A DNA stretch of 64,000 nucleotides from Endomychus coccineus. Its lineage: Eukaryota > Arthropoda > Insecta > Coleoptera > Endomychidae. The stretch is taken from the NCBI GenBank assembly GCA_958510875.1, contig OY294068.1, positions 67,248,633-67,312,632 on the forward strand, read 5' to 3'. The notes below the pieces were generated by a model that made no database searches, was not told the DNA's origin, and saw only the letters and a program-made list of their open reading frames with translations. The position numbers and the translations under genes are program-made. Positions 22,020-33,507 of the stretch are shown one piece after another. Numbering within the stretch: the stretch's first letter is position 1; each line of letters starts with the position of its first letter.

Positions 22020-23560
22020 TTCTGATTGGCTCTCCCTTTGACTTTCGCCAAAGCAATTGGTAGACATTTCTCTTACAATTCAAATGCAAAAAGCAAAAGA
22101 TGATGACACATTGGCTACTAGACCACAAGAAAAAGCCAACCTTCCTGCAGCAAATTACACTTTGGATCCACAAGGAAGCACCCTCCTAATATTGCTGCCA
22201 TCGATAGCCATATGCCTGAAATTGTCTTTTTTCAGCACACGATTGAGCGCTTTCTGCTTGATCTCAATACCATAAAGGCTATGCACCAGGATTGACACCA
22301 GATTTCTGAAGGTTGTTCACTATTACATACAAAGTTGACGTGGTTCCTTCCAGTTGGAAGGCAGCTAGAATTCAATCAAAGTGATGGAGACACCAATCAA
22401 AATCGAGCTCATCCAATAACTAGAGAGCTCCAAAATCGTGAATGACCGGCGGAACTGCTTTCGTCAGCAGAGATCAACAGGAGACTTGTTTGAATACGTA
22501 ACACATATATGCCAGAAATCCGTTGAAAAATATGGGGAATCTCTAGCTGCAGCATTGGATATCTCCAAAGCATTTGACCGAATCTGACACGAAGGATTTC
22601 TTGGGAAACTTCCTTGATATGCTTTGCCGCCTCAACTTTTTCGCTTACTATCGAGTTTTCTCCCAGATGATCGATCACTCCACGTGGTGGTTGATGGAGT
22701 AGTTTCCGATACAATGTTGAAAGTAAAACCACTTCATACCGCTTCCTCATCTACAACCCCTATATCATCGGATAAAGCTAGAGAAGCGGGACAGAGACAG
22801 GTTGACATGATCAATGGAGATCTTGCAATGATTTGAGATCTGATAATATAGTAGAGTTTAATGCAACGAAAATTCAAGCTTGTATCTTCTCCAGGAAGGC
22901 GTATCCCGAAATAACTAGTAAGATGACGTCAGCTAACAACTATTCCTATGGAGTCTTCCACATTCATGCTCGGGATCACCATCAGCAGCACGCGTTGATG
23001 GGAGGATGATGTGATGTTCATTGCAAAAACCGCTCCACAAAAACTTGGTTTTATATCCCGTGCCAAGAGCTACTTTACATCCCAGCAGGTCTTCATCATC
23101 TACAAAGCACAGATTAGACATGTCCTGGAGTACTGTTCACATGTATGGCTCATAAACATATGCTGAAGCTCTCGGATTCTATCCAGAAGAGAGCTATTCG
23201 TCTGCTTGATGATGTCATACTTAGGAATTTATTGACCTCTCTAGAACATCGTAGAAAGGTGGACGATCCCTCCCTCTTCTGTAGATATTTCCATGGTCAG
23301 CGTTCATCAGAAATTTTGTCTGTTATTCCATCACTAGAAATTCCAGGTATGTGGCCTAGACAAGCTAAAAGTAGTAACCCCTTCATTGTCAGGCTCGAAA
23401 TCTGCCGAACTCCTTCCTACCAGACTTCATTTTTCTATCGTACGGCGAAATTAGGGAATTCTTTGCTTAGTGGTCTTTTCTTATGCCCATAACCTTCAAT
23501 ACTCTCCCAATATTTGAGAGCTGGATCATATGATGCTCTTCGGATATTAAAGGTTTACCT
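22020..23560 (+). pseudogene. Non-LTR retrotransposon reverse transcriptase relic
   Basis: Successive plus-strand fragments in shifting frames give a reverse transcriptase. The order is YGFRKRRSTGDLFEYVTH, then ESLAAALDISKAFDRI (the palm motif with its catalytic Asp), AGQRQVDMINGDLAMI, LGFISRAKSYFTSQQ and IRHVLEYCSHVW. The C-terminal segment includes LLTSLEHRRKVDDPSLFCRY and TPSYQTSFFYRTAKLGNSL. These blocks occur in this order in insect non-LTR elements. There are many stops and the 5' region with the AP endonuclease was not seen. A shorter relic of the same family is at 55240-55610 on the minus strand. Confidence 0.8.
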
Positions 23561-23564
23561 CTCG

Positions 23565-24755
23565 GGTAGTCAAAGTATAGACATTTCTGTTTAAATAATT
23601 CATGTATAACATTATTATATGGTAATTTTATTCATTACAGTTTTGTAGTTTTGGTAATGTCGAGAATGATTATGGTAACATGCAAGTGTTGCATCTCTGC
23701 TTGGTTTATCTGAGATTTATCGATTGTTGAGATGTTGTGAAGTTGTAGCAACTCTTTATATAATGGCAGTGACAGGAAGATAAGGCTGTCCATTTTCACG
23801 TTCACAAAATATATTGTTGAGGATACCATCTTCTTAGTTCACGCACCACACATATTTAGTTAAAATTGAATCCTTGAGGTGAACTGTTCCTGTACAGAAA
23901 TTTCAGTCTATTAAAACTTCGATTCACAACGAATAGGTGAACTGTCAAGTCAATTAAATAAAACGGATTGATTCATCCGATAATCTTGGAAAGTAAAACA
24001 ACAACATGTAAAATGAAATATTCCTGGTTTGATGAAGATTGCACTTAACTTATTTAGGAAAATAGTTTTTGCCTTGTAAATTTCCTAGATCCGGGACTGC
24101 AACCAATAGAGCATTAATTTTTATTGATTGTACAGCAAAAAATGATAATATATAATACAACTCTCGTGAATTAATTCATAATCGTGTTGAATTTATTATC
24201 TTCATTAATGCTAACAATAACCTCGAACAAAACCTCCGCACTACTACGGATTTAAATAATTAGACTGGACTCTGTTATAGATAAAGATAAAATTGAATTA
24301 TTAATTTAAATATTTCAACAAACTGCTTTGCCGTAAACGTGTAGGCCGAACTTGGATTCACATGGGAGTAGTTTGACAATATAAATATCTGTTCGGTAAC
24401 CATGCAATAAATATATAAATATGGAAAAATTAAATATGGAGAACAGTTTTCGAGTGTACTAATTGAAATTAATATTCCATAAATAATAAAAACACCCACC
24501 AAATGTCTTTTCATTAGAGACGAAGATTAAGACCGAATCATTTTATAACATTGGAACTTACATAAGTATTCCATAAAATTAATTGACATACTTATTTATG
24601 ACTACAATATATCAATCATGACAATAATAATCTATTCCACTTAGAAGGGCCTCTCAGAACAAAAACGAATATTGTTCGATGTGTCTGTTAGAATGAAAGT
24701 GAATAACTCGATCGTTCACTCTTGCTCGACGACTCTGAAGATGCGAATGATTCTT
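23565..24755. other. Unassigned AT-rich stretch
   Basis: No recognisable coding sequence, RNA gene or repeat was found. Confidence 0.3.
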
Positions 24756-24759
24756 CCCA

Positions 24760-26425
24760 ATATAATTTTATTTGAAATTTGAAATAGGATTCCCTAATAT
24801 ACAGGTTAGCTAACTTACATATAGTACAATAAACTAAATTTATACTAATAATACAAATATCAATATCTATATACATAAAGTGTTTAAACTAGACAAAAGA
24901 AATATTCAATATCGTTCCTGGATATGTTTCAAAAGTTCATTCTTAAAAACATTCAATGATGGAGTAGATTTAATTGAATCAGGCAAATTATTGAATAGGA
25001 CAAAACCTTTGAAGAATAAACTGCACATACTACTTCTTGCATTTGTTCTATTTATATGAATGTGACTGTTGTGTCTGGTTAAATGGTGATGAATGTCTTT
25101 ATTGAAAGTTATTAAAGATAATAAGTAAGGTGGGGTCATTTTATTTAATATTTTATAGATGAACACCATAGAACAATAGAGTAATCTTTGGGATACTGAG
25201 AGCCATTGTAGAGCAGATAGCATGGTAGAAATTGGTGTATACCTGTTACACTTTAAAATTATTCTCATTCCCCGATTTTGTAGTTTTTGCATTTGTTGCA
25301 CTTTGTTCAAATTAAAAGAGAATAAAATAGATGCACAGTAATCAAAATGGAGTTGGATTATTGATTTAAATACCAAAATTTTTGTATCTGTTGATAAGTT
25401 GCAGGCGATTCTCAAGAAAAAATATAATTTTTTTGCAATCTTTCTTTCAATATACTTAAAGTGGTCGTCATGAGTTAAACAATTATCAAGTTGAAACCCC
25501 AAATACTTCACTGATAATACTATTTCTATACGTTCATTTTCCATTTTTATATTTATGTTGTTTGTATTTATTTTATTATATTTGAATTTAGTAGTAATTA
25601 TCATTGCTTTAGTTTTTCCAACATTAAGTTTCATTTTATTGATCTTCAGGTATTTTTCGACCATTGCTAACACTGTATTCATTCTGAGGACAGTTTCTTC
25701 TAAATTTACTCCATTACATGCCAATAATGTATCATCTGCAAGTAAGTTTATGAACTCACAATCTGTAAATAATTGAATATCATTCAGATATAAAATGAAT
25801 AAGAGGGGCCAAGTACACTACCTTGTGGTACTCCTGTATGATTCAATATATATGATGAGGAATAACCATTAACATGTACTCTCTGTTTCCTATTTGATAA
25901 ATAATTACTTAACCATTCATAAACCCTCCCCTCAATCCCATACCTTCTCAGCTTCCGAAGCAGTATACTTCTATCAATCGTTTCAAATGCCCTTTTTAAA
26001 TCTAAAAAAACAGCTACAACATATTTACCTTTATCTGTTTCATTAGTAAATTTAGTTAGTGATAATTGTAGCGATGTTTCACAAGAATGTTTCTTTCTAA
26101 AACCAGATTGATTGATAAACATAATTTGATTTTCGTCAATAAACTCTAGTAATTGATTGTATACTGCTATTTCTAAAACCTTCTCTATTGGCGGTAAGGT
26201 ATTTATAGGTCTAAATTCACTTGCTTTTATAGTGTTTGTAACTTTAGGTATAGGTATGATAGTACTTATTTTTAATAATTCTGGCAATTGACCATTCTGA
26301 AGCGATGTATTGATTAAATTGAGAATTGCATGACCAGCTGTTTCAAAAACTTGTTTTAACATTTTAGGGTTCAAGGTTTCATGGATACTACATTTATTAT
26401 CTAATGACCCAATTATATCCTTATT
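24760..26425 (-). mobile_element. 5'-truncated non-LTR retrotransposon (Jockey/CR1-like group)
   Basis: The minus strand carries the reverse transcriptase C-terminal two thirds, then a stop at 24906 and an AT-rich tail of about 150 bp. The 5' end breaks off at about 26425 inside coding sequence, the usual result of incomplete target-primed reverse transcription. It is the best preserved LINE copy in the window. An older copy lies on the plus strand at 45781-46700. Confidence 0.85.
24906..26374 (-). pseudogene. Reverse transcriptase of the LINE at 24760-26425, one main frameshift
   Basis: Reading the minus strand from 26374, the N-terminal part shows TIIPIPKVTNTIKASEFRP, QSGFRKKHSCETSLQL and VVAVFLDLKRAFETIDR, with the first catalytic Asp in FLDLKRAF. 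It continues with LSNYLSNRKQRVHVNG and GVPQGSVLGP. A frameshift near 25790 moves the frame, after which LLADDTLLACN (catalytic ADD at about 25730-25740) continues into an open frame of 272 codons. That frame contains KYLKINKMKLNVGKTKAMI, VKYLGFQLD and HFDYCASILFS and ends NELLKHIQERY. Motif order and GVPQGSVLGP are those of Jockey/CR1-type non-LTR elements. Only the join and the missing 5' half prevent function. Confidence 0.9.
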
Positions 26426-26429
26426 ATTA

Positions 26430-28085
26430 TATCAAATTGGTAGTGGATAATAATTGAATAGAATCAGTCGTTTCGTGATGAAAATTAATTCTTCAACTTT
26501 TTTATATTTTTTGTTTGAAAAAGCTACAGTGTTAGCGAAACTATAGTTACTTTTATTCATTAAATTAGTGTAAATCAAACTATTAACAATTATTTTATTT
26601 AAGCATAATAATTGGCTTATAATATTTTCTATTGGTCGAATAATTCTGGCGAAACTTTGGGAAAAAATTCATACTGTTTCAAGAGTATATGAAATATGTT
26701 TGTAAAACCAAAATAAATATAAATCCCACTTGGAGAATTTTGTTGATTCCAAGCTTGTTTTTCAAACAAATTTATGAAAAGATGGCAGTTTTTGGAAGTA
26801 TCGCAAAGATTATAATTATTTTTTGACTACGCAATCAATCGAACCAAATATAGAATATTTTTATAGTCTTGGTTCGGACTATTGCTCATAAATACACGAA
26901 AAAAGGCGAAACATTTCATGCATATATCTGTTATTAATCGCCCAATTTCGATACAGTTCCAGATAAGGGTAGTTCAAGTCACTCATAAACTCCATACCAA
27001 AATCTATCCCAAAATATTGAATCGAATGACAGGGAGGGCATCTACAGCATTTTTCAGGGTGGTATAACTCAAAAATGTTTATTGTTCATTTTTATATTGC
27101 AGGCTATAAACGACCTAAAGATATTTTAGGCGCGCGCGACTCGTGTATACAAGCACGTTATAACCGCAAGCGTACAATTCTTCCCGACGAAATTTGTTGT
27201 AGAGTGTATTGATCCATTTTGCCTTCGAATTATAATATTTTATGAAATACTCAATTGAACGAAGAAAAGAAACAAATTATAATTTGGGGTACAAAAACAA
27301 AAATACAAGTTTTAAATCATTTATTTATTATTATAACATATAACAAACACATAGCTGATACTTCATTGTGATTTAGTAATACAAATTACATAGTCTATAT
27401 GAAATATTTTATTCGTGTTTTCTTTTGTCCAGATACGAACCGGAAGTACTACTTCGGAAAACTTTAACACGCATTACATTTATGAATACTTTTGAAATTC
27501 TAAGTTCTAGCATGCTTCTTTAACGAATAAACCTTAGATTAAATAGGGAGAGTAAAGAACATTTGCCACCGGAACACAATGACTAGATGAGGAGGAAGTG
27601 GGAGATATTCACACCTCAGGCATGACTCATTCAAAGTGGTTTACGTCTGTCGTTGCTGTTTACTTTGGTCTTTGATAACTTAAATTAGTGGATAAGGTTA
27701 GTTGAACGGCATGTGGATGTTCTGTGACACCCAAAAACAAATCTTTTGAAGCACATTCCATCAGTATTATTTTTCGTTATTTTGATATTTATTTGATCAA
27801 TGTCATTGAAACTTCACCCATAGACATACATACCATTACGTGATGCATGGTAAGCCACTGGACAACGGAAACTATATTCGCCATATTCAGCACCCATTTC
27901 GGTCCACTAAGATTATACCAATACTTTATACGGGAAAAGCGGTCAAAAACTGGCCAATAAAAGTTCTCCTTTTTTTCATATCAATTCGTTACTTCATCAG
28001 AGTTGGAAAGTTTAAGTTATAGTTATTGAACTATCTATTCTTTCTAGAAGCATTTGAAATGTCTTCTAAAAATATCATCATTTTT
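26430..28085. other. Mostly unassigned, with a dispersed-repeat fragment
   Basis: At 26440-26600 the sequence (ttgaatagaatcag, gtgatgaaaat, aaattagtg, aaatcaaac) resembles the repeated unit at 36470-36740, so it is a fragment of a dispersed repeat. The remainder, including a G+C-richer patch near 27130-27200 with ggcgcgcgcgac, has no identified feature. Confidence 0.4.
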
Positions 28086-28087
28086 TT

Positions 28088-28340
28088 AACATTCAAAATT
28101 TTTGTATTGTTGTAGTAAACATATAAAAGACACAAACCATTCATTTAACTACAACAATACAAAAATTTTTAATGATAAACGTTTAATATTAGAAAGTATC
28201 TAAATTAAAAGAAACAATTGTGTTAATAATAAAATTGATTCTAATCTTCCAAAACTTTATAATAATCTCATTCAAACTCAACCAAATTCAGATATTTTGA
28301 ATTATCACTTTCTGTTGTCAGTTTTGAAATAAAAATTCCA
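28088..28340 (+). pseudogene. PLE endonuclease C-terminal tail with inverted junction
   Basis: From 28148 the plus strand reads NYNNTKIFNDKRLILESI, a stop, then IKRNNCVNNKIDSN and LPKLYNNLIQTQ. This parallels the ends of the other PLE copies (for example MVHIKKNQNCVNDKTDMNN at 42740-42800). The first 27 bp (28148-28174) are mirrored at 28088-28114 with a 33-bp spacer, giving a hairpin. This again points to inverted PLE copies joined back to back. Confidence 0.6.
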
Positions 28341-28371
28341 TAGAGCTATCGTAAACTTGATTAGTTATTAC

Positions 28372-29017
28372 CACGGTCATATATACAGGTCTGGGAACTC
28401 GAGGCTGTTTCCTATGTGAGAAGTGAGCCCGCTAAGCGTCATCTGTTGCGTAGTACCAAAAGGGTGGCGCATGAGTCGAGAGATGTTCTCTAGCACGTAT
28501 ACGACCGTGTTCTCTGGCAACAGTCATTGTTGACTTGTAAACACAAAGAATACCGGCGTTTCTAGAAAAAAATGACGAAACTGTGCATTGTGCCGAAATG
28601 CAAAACGGGGTACAAAAGTGTGAAGCAAAAAACTTCTGTTTTTAAAGTGCCTAAAGATGCGGAAATGCGAAAAAAGTGGATGCTTGCGATTCCGGAAAGA
28701 AATCGTTTTAACGAGGTCTTTTATGAAGTTATTTTCAAGGTGAGTAATACATTTTGACGAGAGTAACAGTTCTATTCCCCTCTCAAATCAGAATAGTAAA
28801 TATTGAGTTACGAGAAAAATTATTTTACTTAAAATGTGCAGTTATTATCAATCAATCTTTGTATTGTGGGGCTTGTAATTTAAACGATATGGTGCAATCC
28901 TGACAACATACTTTGATGCATGCGCCAGCTGGTGGCTGAGCGAGGGACTACAAGTTTGGCGACATGTAAGAGACTCATGTCAAACATAGAGATTCCAGAC
29001 CTGTATATACGACCGTG
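28372..29017 (+). mobile_element. P-superfamily non-autonomous element, copy 2
   Basis: The ends read CACGGTCATATATACAGGTC on the left and CACGGTCGTATATACAGGTC on the right, inward. The target duplication GTTATTAC is perfect at 28364-28371 and 29018-29025. The layout is the same as copy 1: about 200 bp of leader, a THAP exon, a splice donor and about 280 bp to the other end. Equal size and layout in two unrelated sites show that this deleted form itself was mobilised, rather than two independent decays. Near 28497 a gtatacgaccgtg string repeats the terminal motif internally. Confidence 0.92.
28572..28739 (+). pseudogene. THAP-domain first exon of a P-like transposase, copy 2
   Basis: Opens MTKLCIVPKCKTGYKSVKQK, with FKVPKDAEMRKKWMLAIPER and FNEVFYEVIFK, and stops at AAG followed by GTGAGTA, a consensus splice donor. 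It shares its length (168 bp) with the exon at 17798-17965 and differs by only a few residues (P/L, S/Y, E/K, K/N). THAP domains bind DNA through a C2CH zinc site; only the first two Cys are encoded here. If transcribed, read-through into the intron adds VSNTF and a stop. Confidence 0.85.
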
Positions 29018-29025
29018 GTTATTAC

Positions 29026-29600
29026 TAATAGAAATGAAATGTAAATCATAGAATAAGTAATTCATAAAATAATCACTTATAACATCCAATGTGCAAAATT
29101 TTCGGAAATTAATTTGTGCACTCGGGATATTCGGTAAAAGAATTTCACACCGAAGAAAAATTAGTTTAAAATAATTTCAATGTGATATTATCTGACATTT
29201 TGTCATGAAAATATGAGACATTACGAAGGAATGCCATAATTTTGTTATGTATTGTATCACTTTCAAACTCATTTGTTAAATGTCAAAAAATAACCACTAT
29301 AATTTTGCTTTTCTACCCTAAATGAAAAAATATCCGCTGAAAGTTTTTCCTTGACATGGCAACGAGTCAAAATGGTCGAAAGTATTTCATTGGTCGAAAA
29401 TTGTCGGTGTGAAATTCTCGTAGTTATATTTAGATTTGTAAATCATAGAATAGTATCTCAGGTATTTAAATAGAGCTATATTTAATCCATTTCAAGTAAA
29501 TCGATTTGATGATTAGCCATTAATTACTCTTCCACACACAATCGATCCAATGTTTTCTGCAGTTTTAATTGGATTTAAAGAAGCGCAAGTCGGCTTCAGA
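29026..29600. other. Unassigned stretch
   Basis: No identified feature. At 29120-29170 and 29380-29420 the phrases gaatttcacaccgaa and ggtgtgaaattctcg are inverse to one another, suggesting an old palindromic insertion of about 300 bp. Confidence 0.35.
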
Positions 29601-29626
29601 CGAATTTCATCAATCAAAGTCACACC

Positions 29627-29665
29627 CTGGACTAGAAATCCAGAAATGTGGGTTCGAATCCCGCC
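29627..29665 (+). repeat. tRNA-Ser(AGA)-like anticodon and T arms, SINE or tRNA relic
   Basis: CTGGA-CTAGAAA-TCCAG (29627-29643) forms a perfect anticodon arm with anticodon AGA. After a four-base variable region, GTGGG-TTCGAAT-CCCGC (29648-29664) forms a T arm containing the pol III B box. No convincing D arm, A box or acceptor stem was found upstream, so this is not a working tRNA gene. The sequence downstream to 29816 recurs at 42306-42457, which suggests a SINE-like unit with a tRNA-derived head. Confidence 0.6.
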
Positions 29666-29810
29666 TATGGTTCAATCTTTTACGTTTATTCATCTTTATA
29701 ATCCTATGTTAAATTATCTAAGTTATCTTCATAATTCAGAAAATTTAATTCTATATCTCTTAAGTTACATACACGATAGTGGCCAATTAGGCAAAGAAAC
29801 TTTAAACTTG

Positions 29811-29816
<6 letters not shown>
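29664..29816 (+). repeat. Dispersed repeat, copy 1 (second copy 42306-42457)
   Basis: Shares tttacgtttattcatcttta, atgttaaattatctaagtta, tctatatctctta and ggccaattaggca with the copy at 42306-42457, in the same order. Both lie just after a ttcgaatcccg motif and before a TA-rich tract. Confidence 0.85.

Positions 29817-29858
<42 letters not shown>
29812..29858. repeat. (TA)n microsatellite
   Basis: About 45 bp of TA repeats following the dispersed repeat. The YIYIYI frames across it are artefacts. Confidence 0.95.
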
Positions 29859-29860
<2 letters not shown>

Positions 29861-30609
29861 GATGAATCTATTATTACTGTTCTCAGTGATTTCATCCAAT
29901 CTGTGTATCAGGAGATTTAACCGCTTCATTTTGCATTGTAATAGATTTCAAAATCTAAAATCTCCGTAACCCATAATTTTGTCCAGGAATTTCTCGGGTA
30001 TCAAAATTTATCGCAAATTATTCAACGGTATTTGAACAATTTCGGCCGTTCACTGTGGTAAATCGTTACGCACCAATCACTATCTGAAATATGAAACTAT
30101 TACGAATCAGTTTTTTTCACATAATAACTTCGGGTTCACTGACGCGTTGTTTAATCCGAATTTGATAGTCACGTCAGAGTTAGCCACTCACGTTTTCAAT
30201 GGTCATTTATTATTATTTTTTGTATTGAGTACGAGCAAATTTTAATTTTATCATCTTCTCTCTTTTCAATTCATACGACTGAAGATATACAGATTGAGAT
30301 TGATTTCTTTTTTTCTATTGATTTATCATAAATTGTGTCGGAGGTATAAAATAATTGAATATTTTAAAAGATGAAAATACTAATGCACCTTCAAGTCATC
30401 ACATACAACATTTTTAATACATGAATTCAAATTTTAATTGAACAAACATAGTATTAAAATTGATAATTAATACAATATACATCATTGCAAATCTGTGGCC
30501 AACTCGTGGCACGTGAAACGGATTCCGAAATATCTATTAATTCTTATACAATTTAAAATTTATAAGGAGGTTTAATGTTTTATATATATTTAAATGTTAT
30601 TATATGTGA

Positions 30610-30705
30610 ATTCCAGAGAAATAGGTTACATTTACACTTATATCTATCATATTTTCGTTCTTACGTACGTTATGGTCTCACGACCATCATCAGAAGACGT
30701 TGAAG
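30610..30705 (-). repeat. Solo fragment of a PLE family A terminal repeat
   Basis: Starts attccagagaaataggttac and runs to a hammerhead-like motif, matching the outer ends of the elements at 4735 and 37635. No PLE coding sequence is attached. Confidence 0.75.
30656..30699 (-). ncRNA. Hammerhead motif, one core block mutated
   Basis: The minus strand keeps CGTCTT, CTGATGA, GGTC-GTGA-GACC and the GTA triplet, but GAAAC has become ATAAC and stem I is weakened (AGAACG). It is probably inactive. Confidence 0.6.
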
Positions 30706-30709
30706 ATTA

Positions 30710-31680
30710 ATTCACACCAACTAACACTTTTCGTCGGCTGTGATTAATAATATGCCTGGCACTAATGACTGCCAAAGTATCAAGACAGTCTGATAATAGT
30801 AAGTTGATGTTATAAAACACGTTACTTTGATTTTCATCACTTATATTACACAAACAATAACGTGACTATAGGATCGAGAAATAGCGTGTCATTTTGAAAC
30901 GATACCAATGTATGGCATTTTGAAGAGGACACGCCATTTGTCGAAACTATAGTTATTGTTTCTATAATATGAGTAATAAAAAACAATGTAATATTATTGT
31001 ATCAATATGATAAATTATCACAAAGTAACAGCTTCCACCATCGATGTTTTCCTCTTTTATAAATTTCGAGGGTTTTTCATATAAATCTGGGATTGGTTTT
31101 TTTCCAAACTTCAATGATAAATGATTATGTTTCTCATGTGCATGAGTGACTACATTTTCATCACCAAATACATAACAAGCAGCTTCACAAATTTCAATAA
31201 TACATCGTCAACGTTTTTTACCACTTGATAGAACTTCCACTTTTCTGAATTGGAAATTAACCGATTGAGTAAGAAATGAATGTAGAACTAGGCTGTTGGT
31301 GAGAATACGAAAAGCAGACTTCAATACTATCTTTAGGTTCTATTTAAATCATTAGGTGGCTACTCCCAGGTTAATTCAGTATGTCCAGATGCATATTGTA
31401 TATCCACCAGAACTATAAAAATACATCCCCTTCCGAAGCAACTAGCATATTGCCTTCACCGATTTTAATAGAAATTAGTTATAGTCCAAGAATCGCAATA
31501 TCAAATTGGAGCAACTGTAAATTCACAGCCCCACTAACCTCACCTTCAATAAAACAAATACAGTTTACTCTGATGGTAACCGAAAGATCCTCAGTACTTT
31601 TAATGGGTAAGGGTGATTATTCCCAATTTATAATGAATACGATAGTTGCGAACCCTTCCCATCATCATCTACAATTGCGG
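30710..31680. other. Unassigned stretch
   Basis: A plus-strand frame at 31381-31698 (105 codons) has no recognisable domain. No repeat was identified. Confidence 0.3.
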
Positions 31681-31689
31681 GCTGGAATA

Positions 31690-32560
31690 TGCACTTAGGC
31701 CTCTGAATTTTGTACGCCTTATGTTCAGAAGCTCATTCTAAACTTGCAGGTTTGTGGCCAGCCAGAAACCTAGAATAACGCTAATGCTGGCTACCATAAG
31801 TTCCTCCAGGAGCAGTTCTGCTCCGTCGAACTATCGTTGCCTGAGGAGAGTCAAAGCTGGGCTTCCCAATAGGATGCGAGAAACAGTTCCTCCCACCTCT
31901 CTGCATTTCCTACATATAGGATCATTTGCGATGCCCATAACATGAAGGAGGTTGTTAAGACGACAGTGACCCGTAAGGGTTCTCTCTAATGTCCCTCCTG
32001 CTTAGGGAAAGAAGTTTCCTTGAGAATCTCGGCACAGGTGTTTTTGATAAAGAGCCTGGCCTGCCTCATGTGGGGTGACCACTCCTTGTTCAGCTGGTCT
32101 CGAAGGGCAAGATCTCCACGCAGTTTGATAAAGACACCATTAGCTCCGGCCCAAAAGAGGTGCCAACTTTGTTCATCCTGGCTAGTTCAGCCAGTCCATC
32201 TCTGCATTCTTTGACAAGCCTCTACGTGACTCTAGCTCCCAGGCCCGACCGACTGTCTGTGCACTACTGTGCAGATGAATATGCGCCTATTACATAGTTT
32301 CCAAGTTTTCCAAGGCGCAAGTCAATATTGCGTAGAGCTCCGCCTGAAAAACCGTGCAGTACACGCCGACATAGGGATCTTTGCCTTTTTAGGTACACTC
32401 CCGCTCCAGAACCTTGAGGACCGTCAGTAAATAATACGAGCTCCCCTGGTGGCATTAAGGCGAGAGTTTCGTTGCTCCAATCTCCTCTGTCAGAGATGAG
32501 GATTTTGGGAGAAGCGCCCTCTCCCCAAGGTCAGCCCCAAAAATTTTGCTGACTCGTTGA
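31690..32560 (-). pseudogene. LINE relic with RNase H domain (R1/I/LOA-like group)
   Basis: The minus strand, in shifting frames, matches the better copy at 61590-62225. It has an RNase H start (ELVLFTDGPQGSGAGVYLK, with the first catalytic Asp in FTDG), then an AELYAILTCALENLENYVIGA-type segment, RMRQARLFIK and YVGNAERWEE. RNase H domains occur in the R1/I/LOA groups of non-LTR elements, where they degrade the RNA strand. Many stops show it is dead. The reverse transcriptase upstream was not found. Confidence 0.7.
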
Positions 32561-32564
32561 CAAC

Positions 32565-33505
32565 GTAAGAAGGGGCGTAAATTTATCGTTGGGATGTATA
32601 GAGGCCATAACTGAAGGTTTTTTGAATTACGCAAGCTTCTATGCGGAGGTCCGAAATTTGGTAAGAAAATGGGCTGACTGGTTGTCTGGGAAAACTGGGG
32701 AAGTGTGTTTCTTGGGATGTATGAAGACTATTTAAGAATGTGGTTTGAAATCATAATCATCAATTGTTATGTTAAATATTCTCCATTCGAGAACATTCCA
32801 TCCTCAACTTTCAGAAATGTGATTATGTAATACGTGTTTAATTTCTAGTAACATATTGGATTGTTATTGATATTTCTTTACATGCTAAATCCACACAATT
32901 GGGAACAGATATCCACAAGGCTGTTGAAAAGAATTTACCCGAATAATTGAATGCTAGTTGCATCTTCCACAGTCCTGGTATAAGTAAATTCGAGAATACG
33001 GCTTTAACAACTCCACATATAGATGAAGGTCCTGGTGTCAGGGAACAGTAGAGAATGACGTTTGTACTTAATTTTTCAAAATTTGATGAAGTCAGCGATT
33101 GTTCTTTTCATGATTTGCTATCAATTTGCCCGAGTCTGATTACTTAATAGATTTGTCAAATGATTCTTTGTTTCCTCCATTTCTTTGGGCTGAACATTTT
33201 GCAGAACCTACACGTACTACCAATGTTTATTAAAGTTTCCACAAACAATTGAACGACTATATTTGTGAAGCTCATCCAAACATTTTTATTTTCATACAAA
33301 AGCTTCAAGAATTTCAAACACAAACTACGTGAATTCAACGGCTAAAATTCATATTGTTGAAGAAAAAAAATCGCAAAAAAATCATTACAGGAATTTTACA
33401 TAGCAAATGAAATTTACAGAATGAACTTCATTCAATGTATAGTTCCAATATGATATTAATGATTAAAACATGAACTTTTTTGTTTGTAAAAATATTATAT
33501 GCTTA
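32565..33505. other. Unassigned stretch
   Basis: No identified feature. Confidence 0.3.
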
Positions 33506-33507
33506 TA

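Noticed and set aside
22409..22750. 113-codon minus-strand frame
   Set aside because: Antisense of the LINE reverse transcriptase relic; no domain of its own.
29627..29665. A working tRNA-Ser gene
   Set aside because: Anticodon and T arms fold, but the variable arm is too short for Ser and no D arm, A box or acceptor stem was found.
31381..31698. 105-codon plus-strand frame as a gene
   Set aside because: No ordered motifs, splice signals or known domain.
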